In this document: positions 58,032-64,000 of the stretch, one piece after another
How the letters are laid out: each line of letters starts with the position of its first letter
Numbering within the stretch: position 1 is the first letter of the stretch
From: JAPORY01 sp965215385
Lineage (GTDB): Bacteria > Pseudomonadota > Alphaproteobacteria > Rhodobacterales > Rhodobacteraceae
DNA length: 64,000 nucleotides
Direction: 5' to 3'
NCBI GenBank assembly: GCA_965215385.1
Contig: OZ244059.1
Coordinates: 310,001 to 374,000 of the forward strand
Made by a program: the position numbers and the translations under genes
Notes under the pieces: generated by a model
The model's input: only the letters and a program-made list of their open reading frames with translations
Told to the model about the DNA's origin: nothing
The model's database searches: none

Positions 58032-59465
58032 GTGAAAAAAACTACGCGAGGCTTACGGTCGTTGTTTTCGCCAAATTATGCCCAAAAGGTCTCTCTTCTG
58101 GCCACCATCCCGCTCATCATTGCGGGTGGGGTGATTGCAACAGTCGTCACTTATCAGTCACGCGTGGTCGCCGAACAAGAAATACAAGCACTAGAAGTGC
58201 AATTAATTGCCGCCAAAAAGGCGGAATTGCGAAACTATGTCACCCAAGCTCGTAACAGCTTTTATTTTATCTACGGGCGAGCACCTCACGATGACACTCT
58301 GGCCAAACAACAGGTCGCGCAAATTCTGTCGGCAATGATCTATGGCACCGATGGCTCCTTTTTTGTTTACGACTATGACGGCAATAATCTGGTAAATCCC
58401 CGACATACAGAACTGATCGGACAACGGGTCAACCATTTGACTGATCGCGAAGGGACGCCAATTGTGAGTGAACTCATCCGCCTCGCACGCGAAGGCTCCG
58501 GCTATCACCAATTCTTTTGGGAAAAACCCTCTACCGCTCGGGACGCGCAAATGATCGCCTACGTCTTGGGACTGCAGGATTGGCGGTGGGCGGTGGGCAC
58601 GGGCGTCTTCATTGATGATATTTTGACGATCGTTGCCGCCCAGCGGGCCGAAGTTGAGGCGCGAGTCGAACGGACTTTCGTCGATATTGGCCTCATCACG
58701 CTCGCGGCCCTGCTCGTCGTTTTTGCTTCGGGAATGGTATTAAACATCCGCGAGCGACGACTGGCTGACGCCAAACTCAAGGAACTCACGCAACGAGTAT
58801 TTGATGCCCAGGAAGAAGAGCGTGGCCGCGTGGCAAGAGAACTCCATGACGGAATTAGTCAGATTCTCGTCGGTATTCGTTACACTCTTGATAATGCGCG
58901 AAGACGCTTCTTGCAAAAAGAGGATCAAGTCGAGGATGCCCTAAGCACTGGGATTGATCACTTAGGCCAAGCGATCAATGAAGTCAGGCGCATTAGCCGA
59001 GACCTACGTCCCCGTATTCTTGACGATCTCGGGCTTGGCCCCGCGATCAAATCACTCACCGAAGAATTCAGTTCCCGCACCGGCGTGACAGTCGATTTCC
59101 GTACAGTGGTTTTTCGCAATCGTCTCGACGAAGAGGCCAAAATAGCCCTGTATCGAATCGCGCAAGAAGCCTTAACCAATATTGAGCGACACGCAGCGGC
59201 GAGCCACATTGAGGTCGACTTGCGAGGACATAAGGCCGGGGTCACCCTTCGCATCACCGACAATGGGCGTGGAATGAACGCAAATGCCAACTTCTCGGTC
59301 AATGGCCTCGGTTTGCGCAACATGCAAGAACGCATTGAGCAGTTGGATGGCACGCTCAAAATATATTCTACCCGCAAGAGTTCCAGTCACGGCGGTGAAA
59401 CTAGCATTGAGGCAATACTTCCTCTTTCCCACCTTTTGCCACCAAACGAAAAAGCCAATGCCTAA
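58032..59465 (+). CDS. Cache-domain histidine kinase (NarX/HisKA_3 type)
   Basis: Membrane sensor kinase, 477 residues from the GTG at 58032. Two membrane segments (about 21-41 and 217-238) enclose a periplasmic single Cache domain (FVYDYDGNNLVNPRHTELIG and VGTGVFIDDIL). The cytoplasmic part has the HisKA_3 phospho-acceptor H272 in RVARELHDGISQ and an ATPase domain with ALTNIERHAAASHI and DNGRGM, GLGLRNMQERI. Such Cache domains often sense small carboxylates. It is divergent from the TRAP transporter and 14 bases upstream of its response regulator, so it probably senses the transported substrate. A TTG at 57984 is an alternative start. Confidence 0.92.
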   Translation: MKKTTRGLRSLFSPNYAQKVSLLATIPLIIAGGVIATVVTYQSRVVAEQEIQALEVQLIAAKKAELRNYVTQARNSFYFIYGRAPHDDTLAKQQVAQILSAMIYGTDGSFFVYDYDGNNLVNPRHTELIGQRVNHLTDREGTPIVSELIRLAREGSGYHQFFWEKPSTARDAQMIAYVLGLQDWRWAVGTGVFIDDILTIVAAQRAEVEARVERTFVDIGLITLAALLVVFASGMVLNIRERRLADAKLKELTQRVFDAQEEERGRVARELHDGISQILVGIRYTLDNARRRFLQKEDQVEDALSTGIDHLGQAINEVRRISRDLRPRILDDLGLGPAIKSLTEEFSSRTGVTVDFRTVVFRNRLDEEAKIALYRIAQEALTNIERHAAASHIEVDLRGHKAGVTLRITDNGRGMNANANFSVNGLGLRNMQERIEQLDGTLKIYSTRKSSSHGGETSIEAILPLSHLLPPNEKANA

Positions 59466-59479
59466 GTGGAGACGAATTA

Positions 59480-60124
59480 ATGGCTGACGCAGTAAGAGTA
59501 CTAATCGTGGATGACCATCCAATGGTCCTGAAGGGGATCCAATCGGTTCTGGAAACATTTGATGACATCGAAATCGTTGCAGCCTTGCAGAACGGACAAG
59601 AGGCCCTTGATCAAATTGCGTTCCTGCAGCCGGACGTAGTGTTGATGGATTTGAATATGCCCTACCTCGGCGGTTTATCGGCGACAGAAATCATTCGCGA
59701 GCGGTATCCGACAACGCGTATCTTGATCCTTTCAATGCATGATAATCGCGAATACATCTCTAGTGCCCTTAGTCACGGTGCCATGGGATATGTCCTCAAG
59801 GATGTGCAAACGGATGAGATTAAACAAGCGATTGATACGGTGATGGCAGGGCAACGCTATCTCTGTACGGGTGCTGAAGGTGCCCTAAATGACACGAGTA
59901 ACGGCCGAGAAGCCTTGACCGGAAGAGAGCAGACAATCTTGTTGGAACTCGCTCAGGGCAAATCAAATAAGCAAGTTGCTCATGTGCTTGAAATTTCGGT
60001 TCGAACGGTTGAGACTCATCGCAAAAATATCAAACGCAAGCTCGGAATTTCTTCCACAGCGGGGCTCACTCGCTATGCCCTTGAGCACGGAGTTTTGCAG
60101 GGTACCGGTGCGAATGTGCGATAA
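59480..60124 (+). CDS. NarL/FixJ-type response regulator
   Basis: Two-component response regulator of 214 residues. Receiver domain with D11/D12, phospho-acceptor D57 in VVLMDLNMP, and K in GYVLKDVQ; C-terminal LuxR-type helix-turn-helix with LTGREQTILLELAQGKSNKQ and SVRTVETHRKNIKRKLGI. Starts 14 bases after the kinase stop, with GGAG as ribosome site. Most likely controls the divergent dctPQM genes; palindromes in the intergenic region are candidate sites. Confidence 0.95.
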   Translation: MADAVRVLIVDDHPMVLKGIQSVLETFDDIEIVAALQNGQEALDQIAFLQPDVVLMDLNMPYLGGLSATEIIRERYPTTRILILSMHDNREYISSALSHGAMGYVLKDVQTDEIKQAIDTVMAGQRYLCTGAEGALNDTSNGREALTGREQTILLELAQGKSNKQVAHVLEISVRTVETHRKNIKRKLGISSTAGLTRYALEHGVLQGTGANVR

Positions 60125-60350
60125 AATATCGATTCCCTAATAACCTTGCCGTTTTGACGGTGAGGGGACAGCGATACTTGCCGATGATTAGTTTGATGTC
60201 GCTGAAAATGTTTGGTAAATAAGGAGAATAATCGCCTATGCGCTTGATCAACATCGCTTCCCGCTGGTGCCAACGGTATGCGGGGTCAGTGACGGCGAAA
60301 CTGAAAATTTGTCGAAATGTCAGGCAATTTTTTTAGTGGTTTTTTGATTA

Positions 60351-60378
60351 TTGACGAAAGCCCGTTTGACAGTATATC
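60351..60378 (+). promoter_or_regulatory. probable promoter of the ilvIH leader
   Basis: TTGACG (60351-60356) and TATATC (60373-60378) are spaced by 16 bases, close to sigma70 consensus. Transcription would begin near 60385 and include the leader peptide. TTGACA at 60366 is an alternative -35, but no good -10 follows it. Confidence 0.5.
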
Positions 60379-60405
60379 GTCAACCAATAAAGCGGAGTAA
60401 GCGAT

Positions 60406-60450
60406 ATGATCGACAGCGTAATTGGAGTGGTGTGTTGGGGCAGGGCCTGA
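60406..60450 (+). CDS. ilvIH leader peptide
   Basis: Fourteen-codon open frame reading MIDSVIGVVCWGRA, with GGAG ten bases before the ATG. Five of its codons are for valine or isoleucine (ATC, GTA, ATT, GTG, GTG), the end-products made with the help of the acetolactate synthase encoded downstream. It is followed, 30 bases on, by an intrinsic terminator. This is the classical leader-peptide layout of transcription attenuation. Too short for standard gene-finding. Confidence 0.72.
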   Translation: MIDSVIGVVCWGRA

Positions 60451-60480
60451 TAGCGTAATCCCAAGCGCATCCGCCGTGCA

Positions 60481-60512
60481 CCTCCGAAGTTATTCATCGG
60501 AGGTTTTTTTTT
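60481..60512 (+). terminator. intrinsic terminator of the ilvIH attenuator
   Basis: Stem CCTCCGA (60481-60487) / TCGGAGG (60497-60503) with a 9-base loop, followed by a run of nine T (60504-60512). It ends 34 bases before the ilvI ATG, so it is an attenuator rather than the end of the upstream regulator gene. Confidence 0.8.
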
Positions 60513-60546
60513 GCTTTCACCCATGCAGTTTAGCGGAGAATCGGAA

Positions 60547-62301
60547 ATGACCGATGAAATGACTGGGGCACGAATGGTTGTTCAAGTTCTTCGGGAACAA
60601 GGAGTGGACACCGTTTTTGGGTATCCGGGAGGTGCGGTTCTACCCATCTACGACGAAATTTTTCTACAAAATGATATTCGCCACGTGCTTGTGCGCCATG
60701 AGCAAGGGGCCGTGCATGCCGCGGAAGGTTACGCACGCTCGACGGGCAAACCCGGAGTCGTGTTTGTTACCTCTGGCCCGGGTGCCACCAATTCTGTCAC
60801 TGGCCTCACTGATGCGCTGATGGACTCAATCCCAATCGTGGTCATTACGGGGCAGGTCCCAACCTTCCTGATCGGCTCAGATGCCTTTCAAGAAGCTGAT
60901 ACCGTTGGGATCACGCGCCCCTGTACAAAACACAATTGGCTAGTGAAGGACGCCGACCGATTGGCGACAACCTTGCATGAAGCTTTTCATGTTGCCGTGG
61001 CTGGCCGTCCTGGTCCCGTGTTGGTTGATATTCCAAAAGATGTTCAGTTCGCAAACGGCCGTTATGCGAAAGCAAGTCCAGCCACCTCGCAGTATCAACC
61101 TACTCTCGCGGCCGACGCGGCGAGTATCGAGACACTCGTCGACGCCATTGAGACGGCGAAGAAGCCATTGTTCTATACCGGCGGGGGCGTAATTAACTCT
61201 GGGATCAAAGCCAGCCAGCTTTTATGCCAGTTGGTCGACTCCACTCGCTTCCCGATAACATCAACTTTAATGGGGCTTGGGGCGTATCCGGCCTCCGGTC
61301 GTTGTTGGCTGGGCATGCTTGGCATGCATGGTCTTTATGAAGCCAACATGGCGATGCATGACTGCGACTTGATGATCAATGTTGGTGCTCGCTTCGACGA
61401 CCGAATTACCGGACGGATAGACGCCTTTAGCCCCAAGTCAATCAAGGCGCATATCGATATTGACCCCTCATCAATTAACAAAATCATTCATGTCGATATA
61501 CCGATTGTTGGCGATACCGCCCACGTGCTCGCAGCGGTACTTGAGCTCTGGAAATCACGGGGGTGCAAAACCAACGTTGAAGGTGTCAGCGACTGGTGGC
61601 AGCAAATTGCCGAATGGCAGAAGGTGGATTGCCTTGCTTATGAACCGAGTTCCACCGCAATTAAACCGCAACACGCGCTACAAAGATTGGAAGCCCTTAC
61701 TGAAGAGCGAGCGGATCGCTTCATTTGTACAGAAGTCGGGCAGCATCAGATGTGGGCCGCCCAATATCTGAAGTTTGAGGCCCCGAATCATTGGATGACA
61801 TCAGGTGGGCTCGGGACCATGGGGTATGGTTTGCCCGCCTCAATTGGCGTCCAGTTAGCTCACCCTAACGCCCTTGTCATTAATGTTGCTGGCGAGGCGA
61901 GTTGGTTGATGAACATGCAAGAAATGGGTACCGCTGTTCAATATAAACTCCCGGTTAAACAATTCATTTTGAATAATGAACGACTTGGCATGGTGCGACA
62001 GTGGCAAGAACTCCTGCACCAAGAACGCTACTCCCATAGTTGGTCTGAGGCACTTCCAGATTTTGTGAAGTTAGCTGAGGCGTTTGGTGCGAAGGGTATG
62101 GTCTGCAAGCATCCCGATCAACTTGATGACGTAATCACCGAAATGATCAAGCACGATGGACCCGTCTTGGTTGACTGCTTGGTCGAAAAGCACGAAAACT
62201 GCTTTCCGATGATTCCGTCAGGCAAACCTCATAACGAGATGCTGCTCGCATCGTCGGTCGCAACTGCAGGCGGCGATGAAACTGGTGCCGTAATGGTTTG
62301 A
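60547..62301 (+). CDS. ilvI: acetolactate synthase large subunit
   Basis: Thiamine-diphosphate/FAD enzyme, 584 residues, for the first common step of valine, leucine and isoleucine synthesis. Catalytic glutamate E52 in RHEQGAVHAAEG, FGYPGGAVLPIYDEIF, the FAD-binding middle domain, and the ThDP motif near INVAGEASWLMNMQEMGT (usually GDGS; here GEAS) followed by LNNERLGMVRQWQELLHQER. The GDGSF-type Asp is replaced by Glu–Ala, worth noting. ATG 60547 has GGAG upstream; a TTG at 60511 would overlap the terminator tail. Followed by ilvH after 76 bases. Confidence 0.95.
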   Translation: MTDEMTGARMVVQVLREQGVDTVFGYPGGAVLPIYDEIFLQNDIRHVLVRHEQGAVHAAEGYARSTGKPGVVFVTSGPGATNSVTGLTDALMDSIPIVVITGQVPTFLIGSDAFQEADTVGITRPCTKHNWLVKDADRLATTLHEAFHVAVAGRPGPVLVDIPKDVQFANGRYAKASPATSQYQPTLAADAASIETLVDAIETAKKPLFYTGGGVINSGIKASQLLCQLVDSTRFPITSTLMGLGAYPASGRCWLGMLGMHGLYEANMAMHDCDLMINVGARFDDRITGRIDAFSPKSIKAHIDIDPSSINKIIHVDIPIVGDTAHVLAAVLELWKSRGCKTNVEGVSDWWQQIAEWQKVDCLAYEPSSTAIKPQHALQRLEALTEERADRFICTEVGQHQMWAAQYLKFEAPNHWMTSGGLGTMGYGLPASIGVQLAHPNALVINVAGEASWLMNMQEMGTAVQYKLPVKQFILNNERLGMVRQWQELLHQERYSHSWSEALPDFVKLAEAFGAKGMVCKHPDQLDDVITEMIKHDGPVLVDCLVEKHENCFPMIPSGKPHNEMLLASSVATAGGDETGAVMV

Positions 62302-62377
62302 CTCCAGCAGTAACGCTTAAGCCAATTCGTGACTCATCGGTATCGTCTGTGATGCTAATCTTGAAAAGGATAAACCG

Positions 62378-62938
62378 TTGGCAGCTTTAAAAATCAAGAA
62401 AGGCGCAACAAGCCGATCAGCGTATAATCTTCGACCCACCTTCTCGGATGACATTGAGCGCCATACTCTCGCTGTCGTCGTTGAGAATGAGCCTGGGGTA
62501 TTGGCACGTGTCATTGGCCTTTTTTCCGGCCGCGGGTACAATATCGAAAGCTTAACTGTGGCAGAAGTCGATCACACGAGTGGTCTATCACGCATCACCA
62601 TCGTAACGAACGGTACACCGCAAGTTATTACCCAGATCACCGCCCAGCTCAGTCGCATCGTTCCGGTGCGTGAAGTTCATGACCTCACGGTTGAGGGCGC
62701 AACGGTGGAGCGGGAACTCGCGATGTTTGATGTCGCGGGCACCGGCAAAAAGCGACTCGAAGCACTCCGCCTTGCGGATATCTTTCGCGCAAGAGTGGTC
62801 GACTCAACGCTAAAGAGTTTCATTTTCGAAATAACCGGAACCCCAGAGAAAATTGATGCTTTTACCGAGTTAATGCGACCTCTTGGCCTTCGTGAGTTGG
62901 TTCGAACCGGAGTCGCCGCTCTCCCCCGCGGCGAGTAG
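62378..62938 (+). CDS. ilvH: acetolactate synthase regulatory subunit
   Basis: Small subunit, 186 residues, that activates the large subunit and gives valine feedback inhibition. The ACT domain HTLAVVVENEPGVLARVIGL and FSGRGYNIESLTVAEVDHTS is intact (about 29-100), and the C-terminal domain follows (RARVVDSTLKSFIFEITGT). TTG start with AAGGA before it. The next step gene ilvC, often downstream, is not in the window. Confidence 0.95.
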   Translation: MAALKIKKGATSRSAYNLRPTFSDDIERHTLAVVVENEPGVLARVIGLFSGRGYNIESLTVAEVDHTSGLSRITIVTNGTPQVITQITAQLSRIVPVREVHDLTVEGATVERELAMFDVAGTGKKRLEALRLADIFRARVVDSTLKSFIFEITGTPEKIDAFTELMRPLGLRELVRTGVAALPRGE

Positions 62939-63223
62939 AAAATTGCAGCCATTTGCAACGCAAGCGGGCATGGGTGATTTTTGGGATTGCGCAGTTGCGC
63001 AAGGTAAGACCCATAATTCCTTGGTCTAGTGTTGCCAAGTTTCGGCAGCTTTTGACAAAGTCAACACCGCAGCAGGCAAAATCAGCGTCGAGAAAATTTT
63101 CTCTCGGTCGCTCTTAAGTATTATCCGGCTGCCTGTAAGGGATTAATTTGTTCTCGGCATTCGAAGGTCTCGTAAGCTCGCTTCCAAAAAATGTCATTTC
63201 GATAGCCAGCGAGCGATTAAGCT

Positions 63224-64000
63224 CTAGGGATGTACATCGGTCTTGGAGTGCTCTTGACTGACGATTCGATAAAAGTGCCACGTCGCATGTCCAAGCAGTG
63301 GCAAAACAACTAACAAACCAACAAACCACGGTAAGAGCGCAACAAAAGTGGTTATTGCCACAAATGTCGCCCACAGGAGCATCGTTAGCGGGTTTGCTTG
63401 GACAAATTGAAAGCTGGTAATCATCGCTGTCACAAAATCTACTTCGCGATCCAACAATAGCGGCAACGCTATCACAGTGATCATAAACAACAACAGCGCA
63501 AATAACCCACCAACAAACGTGCCAAAGGCCAACATCGTTAACCCATTTGGCGTCAGAAATACGTCGAACGATGTCGAAATGTTCATCATCGTTGAATGGC
63601 CAAGAAATAGGGCAAAGATCATGTGAGCGATAAAAAACCAGAACATAAAAATAATCAAGATAATAGCACTAATCGACGGCAACTGTCTGCGGCTTTGCTG
63701 CCGAATCACACCCAAAATTTGTGCGAAGTTTAAACGCTCACCGCGTTCAAGGCGGCGTGAAACATCATAAAGACCAATTGCGGCGAAAGGACCAAGTAAC
63801 GGGAACCCAATGGCGGCCAAAACCAACCAAAAGGTTGTGTCACTTTGCACCGTAACAACCGTCATAATCCATCCGCAGATCACATAGAACCCCGCAAAAA
63901 ACAGGCCGTAAAGTGGTGCCCGAATCATATCCTGCCACCCACGATGCAGGGCCGCACCAAAATAACGAAATTGTACCGACCGAAGTTTGGGTACGCCGAA
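63224..64000 (-). CDS. DUF2189 membrane protein, 5' end beyond the window
   Basis: Partial gene: the frame stays open to the window edge and its first visible residues (PKLRSVQFRYFGAALHRGWQ) match the N-terminal part of DUF2189 proteins, so the true start lies to the right of 64000. An ATG at 63928 is internal. At least 259 residues, with about six membrane segments, GLYDVSRRLERGERLNFAQI as the first loop and LLPWFVGLLVVLPLLGHATW at the end. Function unknown. It converges with ilvH. Confidence 0.85.
   Translation of the reverse strand, partial: FGVPKLRSVQFRYFGAALHRGWQDMIRAPLYGLFFAGFYVICGWIMTVVTVQSDTTFWLVLAAIGFPLLGPFAAIGLYDVSRRLERGERLNFAQILGVIRQQSRRQLPSISAIILIIFMFWFFIAHMIFALFLGHSTMMNISTSFDVFLTPNGLTMLAFGTFVGGLFALLLFMITVIALPLLLDREVDFVTAMITSFQFVQANPLTMLLWATFVAITTFVALLPWFVGLLVVLPLLGHATWHFYRIVSQEHSKTDVHP

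Noticed and set aside
62987..63103. Hairpins TTGCGC-AGTT-GCGCAA and GAGAAAATTTTCTC after ilvH as terminators
   Set aside because: Neither is followed by a T-run in the right place and the second has an AT core; their function is unclear.

Overview
The window looks like a chromosomal segment of an alphaproteobacterium of moderate GC, most like the Rhodobacterales or neighbouring orders. The evidence is gene content and order. There is an iscR–cysteine desulfurase–sufB–sufC–sufD–Yip1–Yip1–sufS cluster. An FtsB-like gene lies beside pdhA–pdhB–pdhC, with a lipoyl domain fused to PdhB. An M23 peptidase overlaps a bactofilin gene. A DUF3971/AsmA-like protein, a YcaD-like MFS carrier, a bacterial protein-arginyltransferase and a TRAP transporter with a divergent two-component system are also present. 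Genes lie on both strands. About 45 protein genes are well supported. I found no rRNA, tRNA or CRISPR array.

Layout. 0–5.1 kb: a SYLF/YSC84 lipoprotein, a 3-hydroxyisobutyrate dehydrogenase-family enzyme, a penicillin-acylase-family hydrolase and a 1-kb eroded stretch. 5.1–12.7 kb (minus): the Fe–S assembly operon, read from a sigma70-type promoter whose -10 is covered by a perfect ICE/Irr-type palindrome (12779–12799); its IscR-like first gene lacks the usual cluster-binding cysteines. 12.9–16.6 kb: a COG2945 hydrolase, a DUF1330 protein and alaS. 16.6–23.3 kb: an accessory interval between alaS and recA with a CYP51-like cytochrome P450 and a Rieske oxygenase (two palindromes upstream of the pair) and a D12-type methyltransferase overlapping a probable PD-(D/E)XK restriction enzyme. 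23.3–34.1 kb (minus): recA, metZ, lpdA, an MFS carrier, queA and the DUF3971 protein. 34.9–36.8 kb (plus): M23 peptidase and bactofilin. 36.8–39.7 kb: a heavily mutated ISAzo13-type transposase, a cyclophilin gene and a truncated DUF772-type transposase with a nonsense codon. 40.2–46.3 kb: pgk, an FtsB-like gene and pdhABC. 46.9–53.2 kb: cysE, an M48 peptidase, a small unknown gene, glnE and bpt. 53.3–60.1 kb: dctM, dctQ and dctP of a TRAP transporter, diverging from a Cache-domain histidine kinase and NarL-type regulator. 60.4–62.9 kb: ilvI–ilvH behind a 14-codon leader peptide and an intrinsic terminator, a classical attenuator layout. 63.2 kb to the end: a DUF2189 membrane protein gene that runs off the right edge.

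How the parts work together. Several genes belong to sulfur and Fe–S metabolism (two cysteine desulfurases, SufBCD, CysE, MetZ). Others serve central carbon and nitrogen metabolism (PDH E1/E2/E3, Pgk, IlvIH, GlnE) and the cell envelope (M23, bactofilin, DUF3971, M48). Intergenic spaces are long, and several hold coding-like fragments in broken frames or dead transposases, so this genome has been losing genes while the core set stays intact. The points most worth following are the Irr-type control of suf by a cysteine-less IscR, the ilvIH attenuator, and the CYP51-like/Rieske pair.
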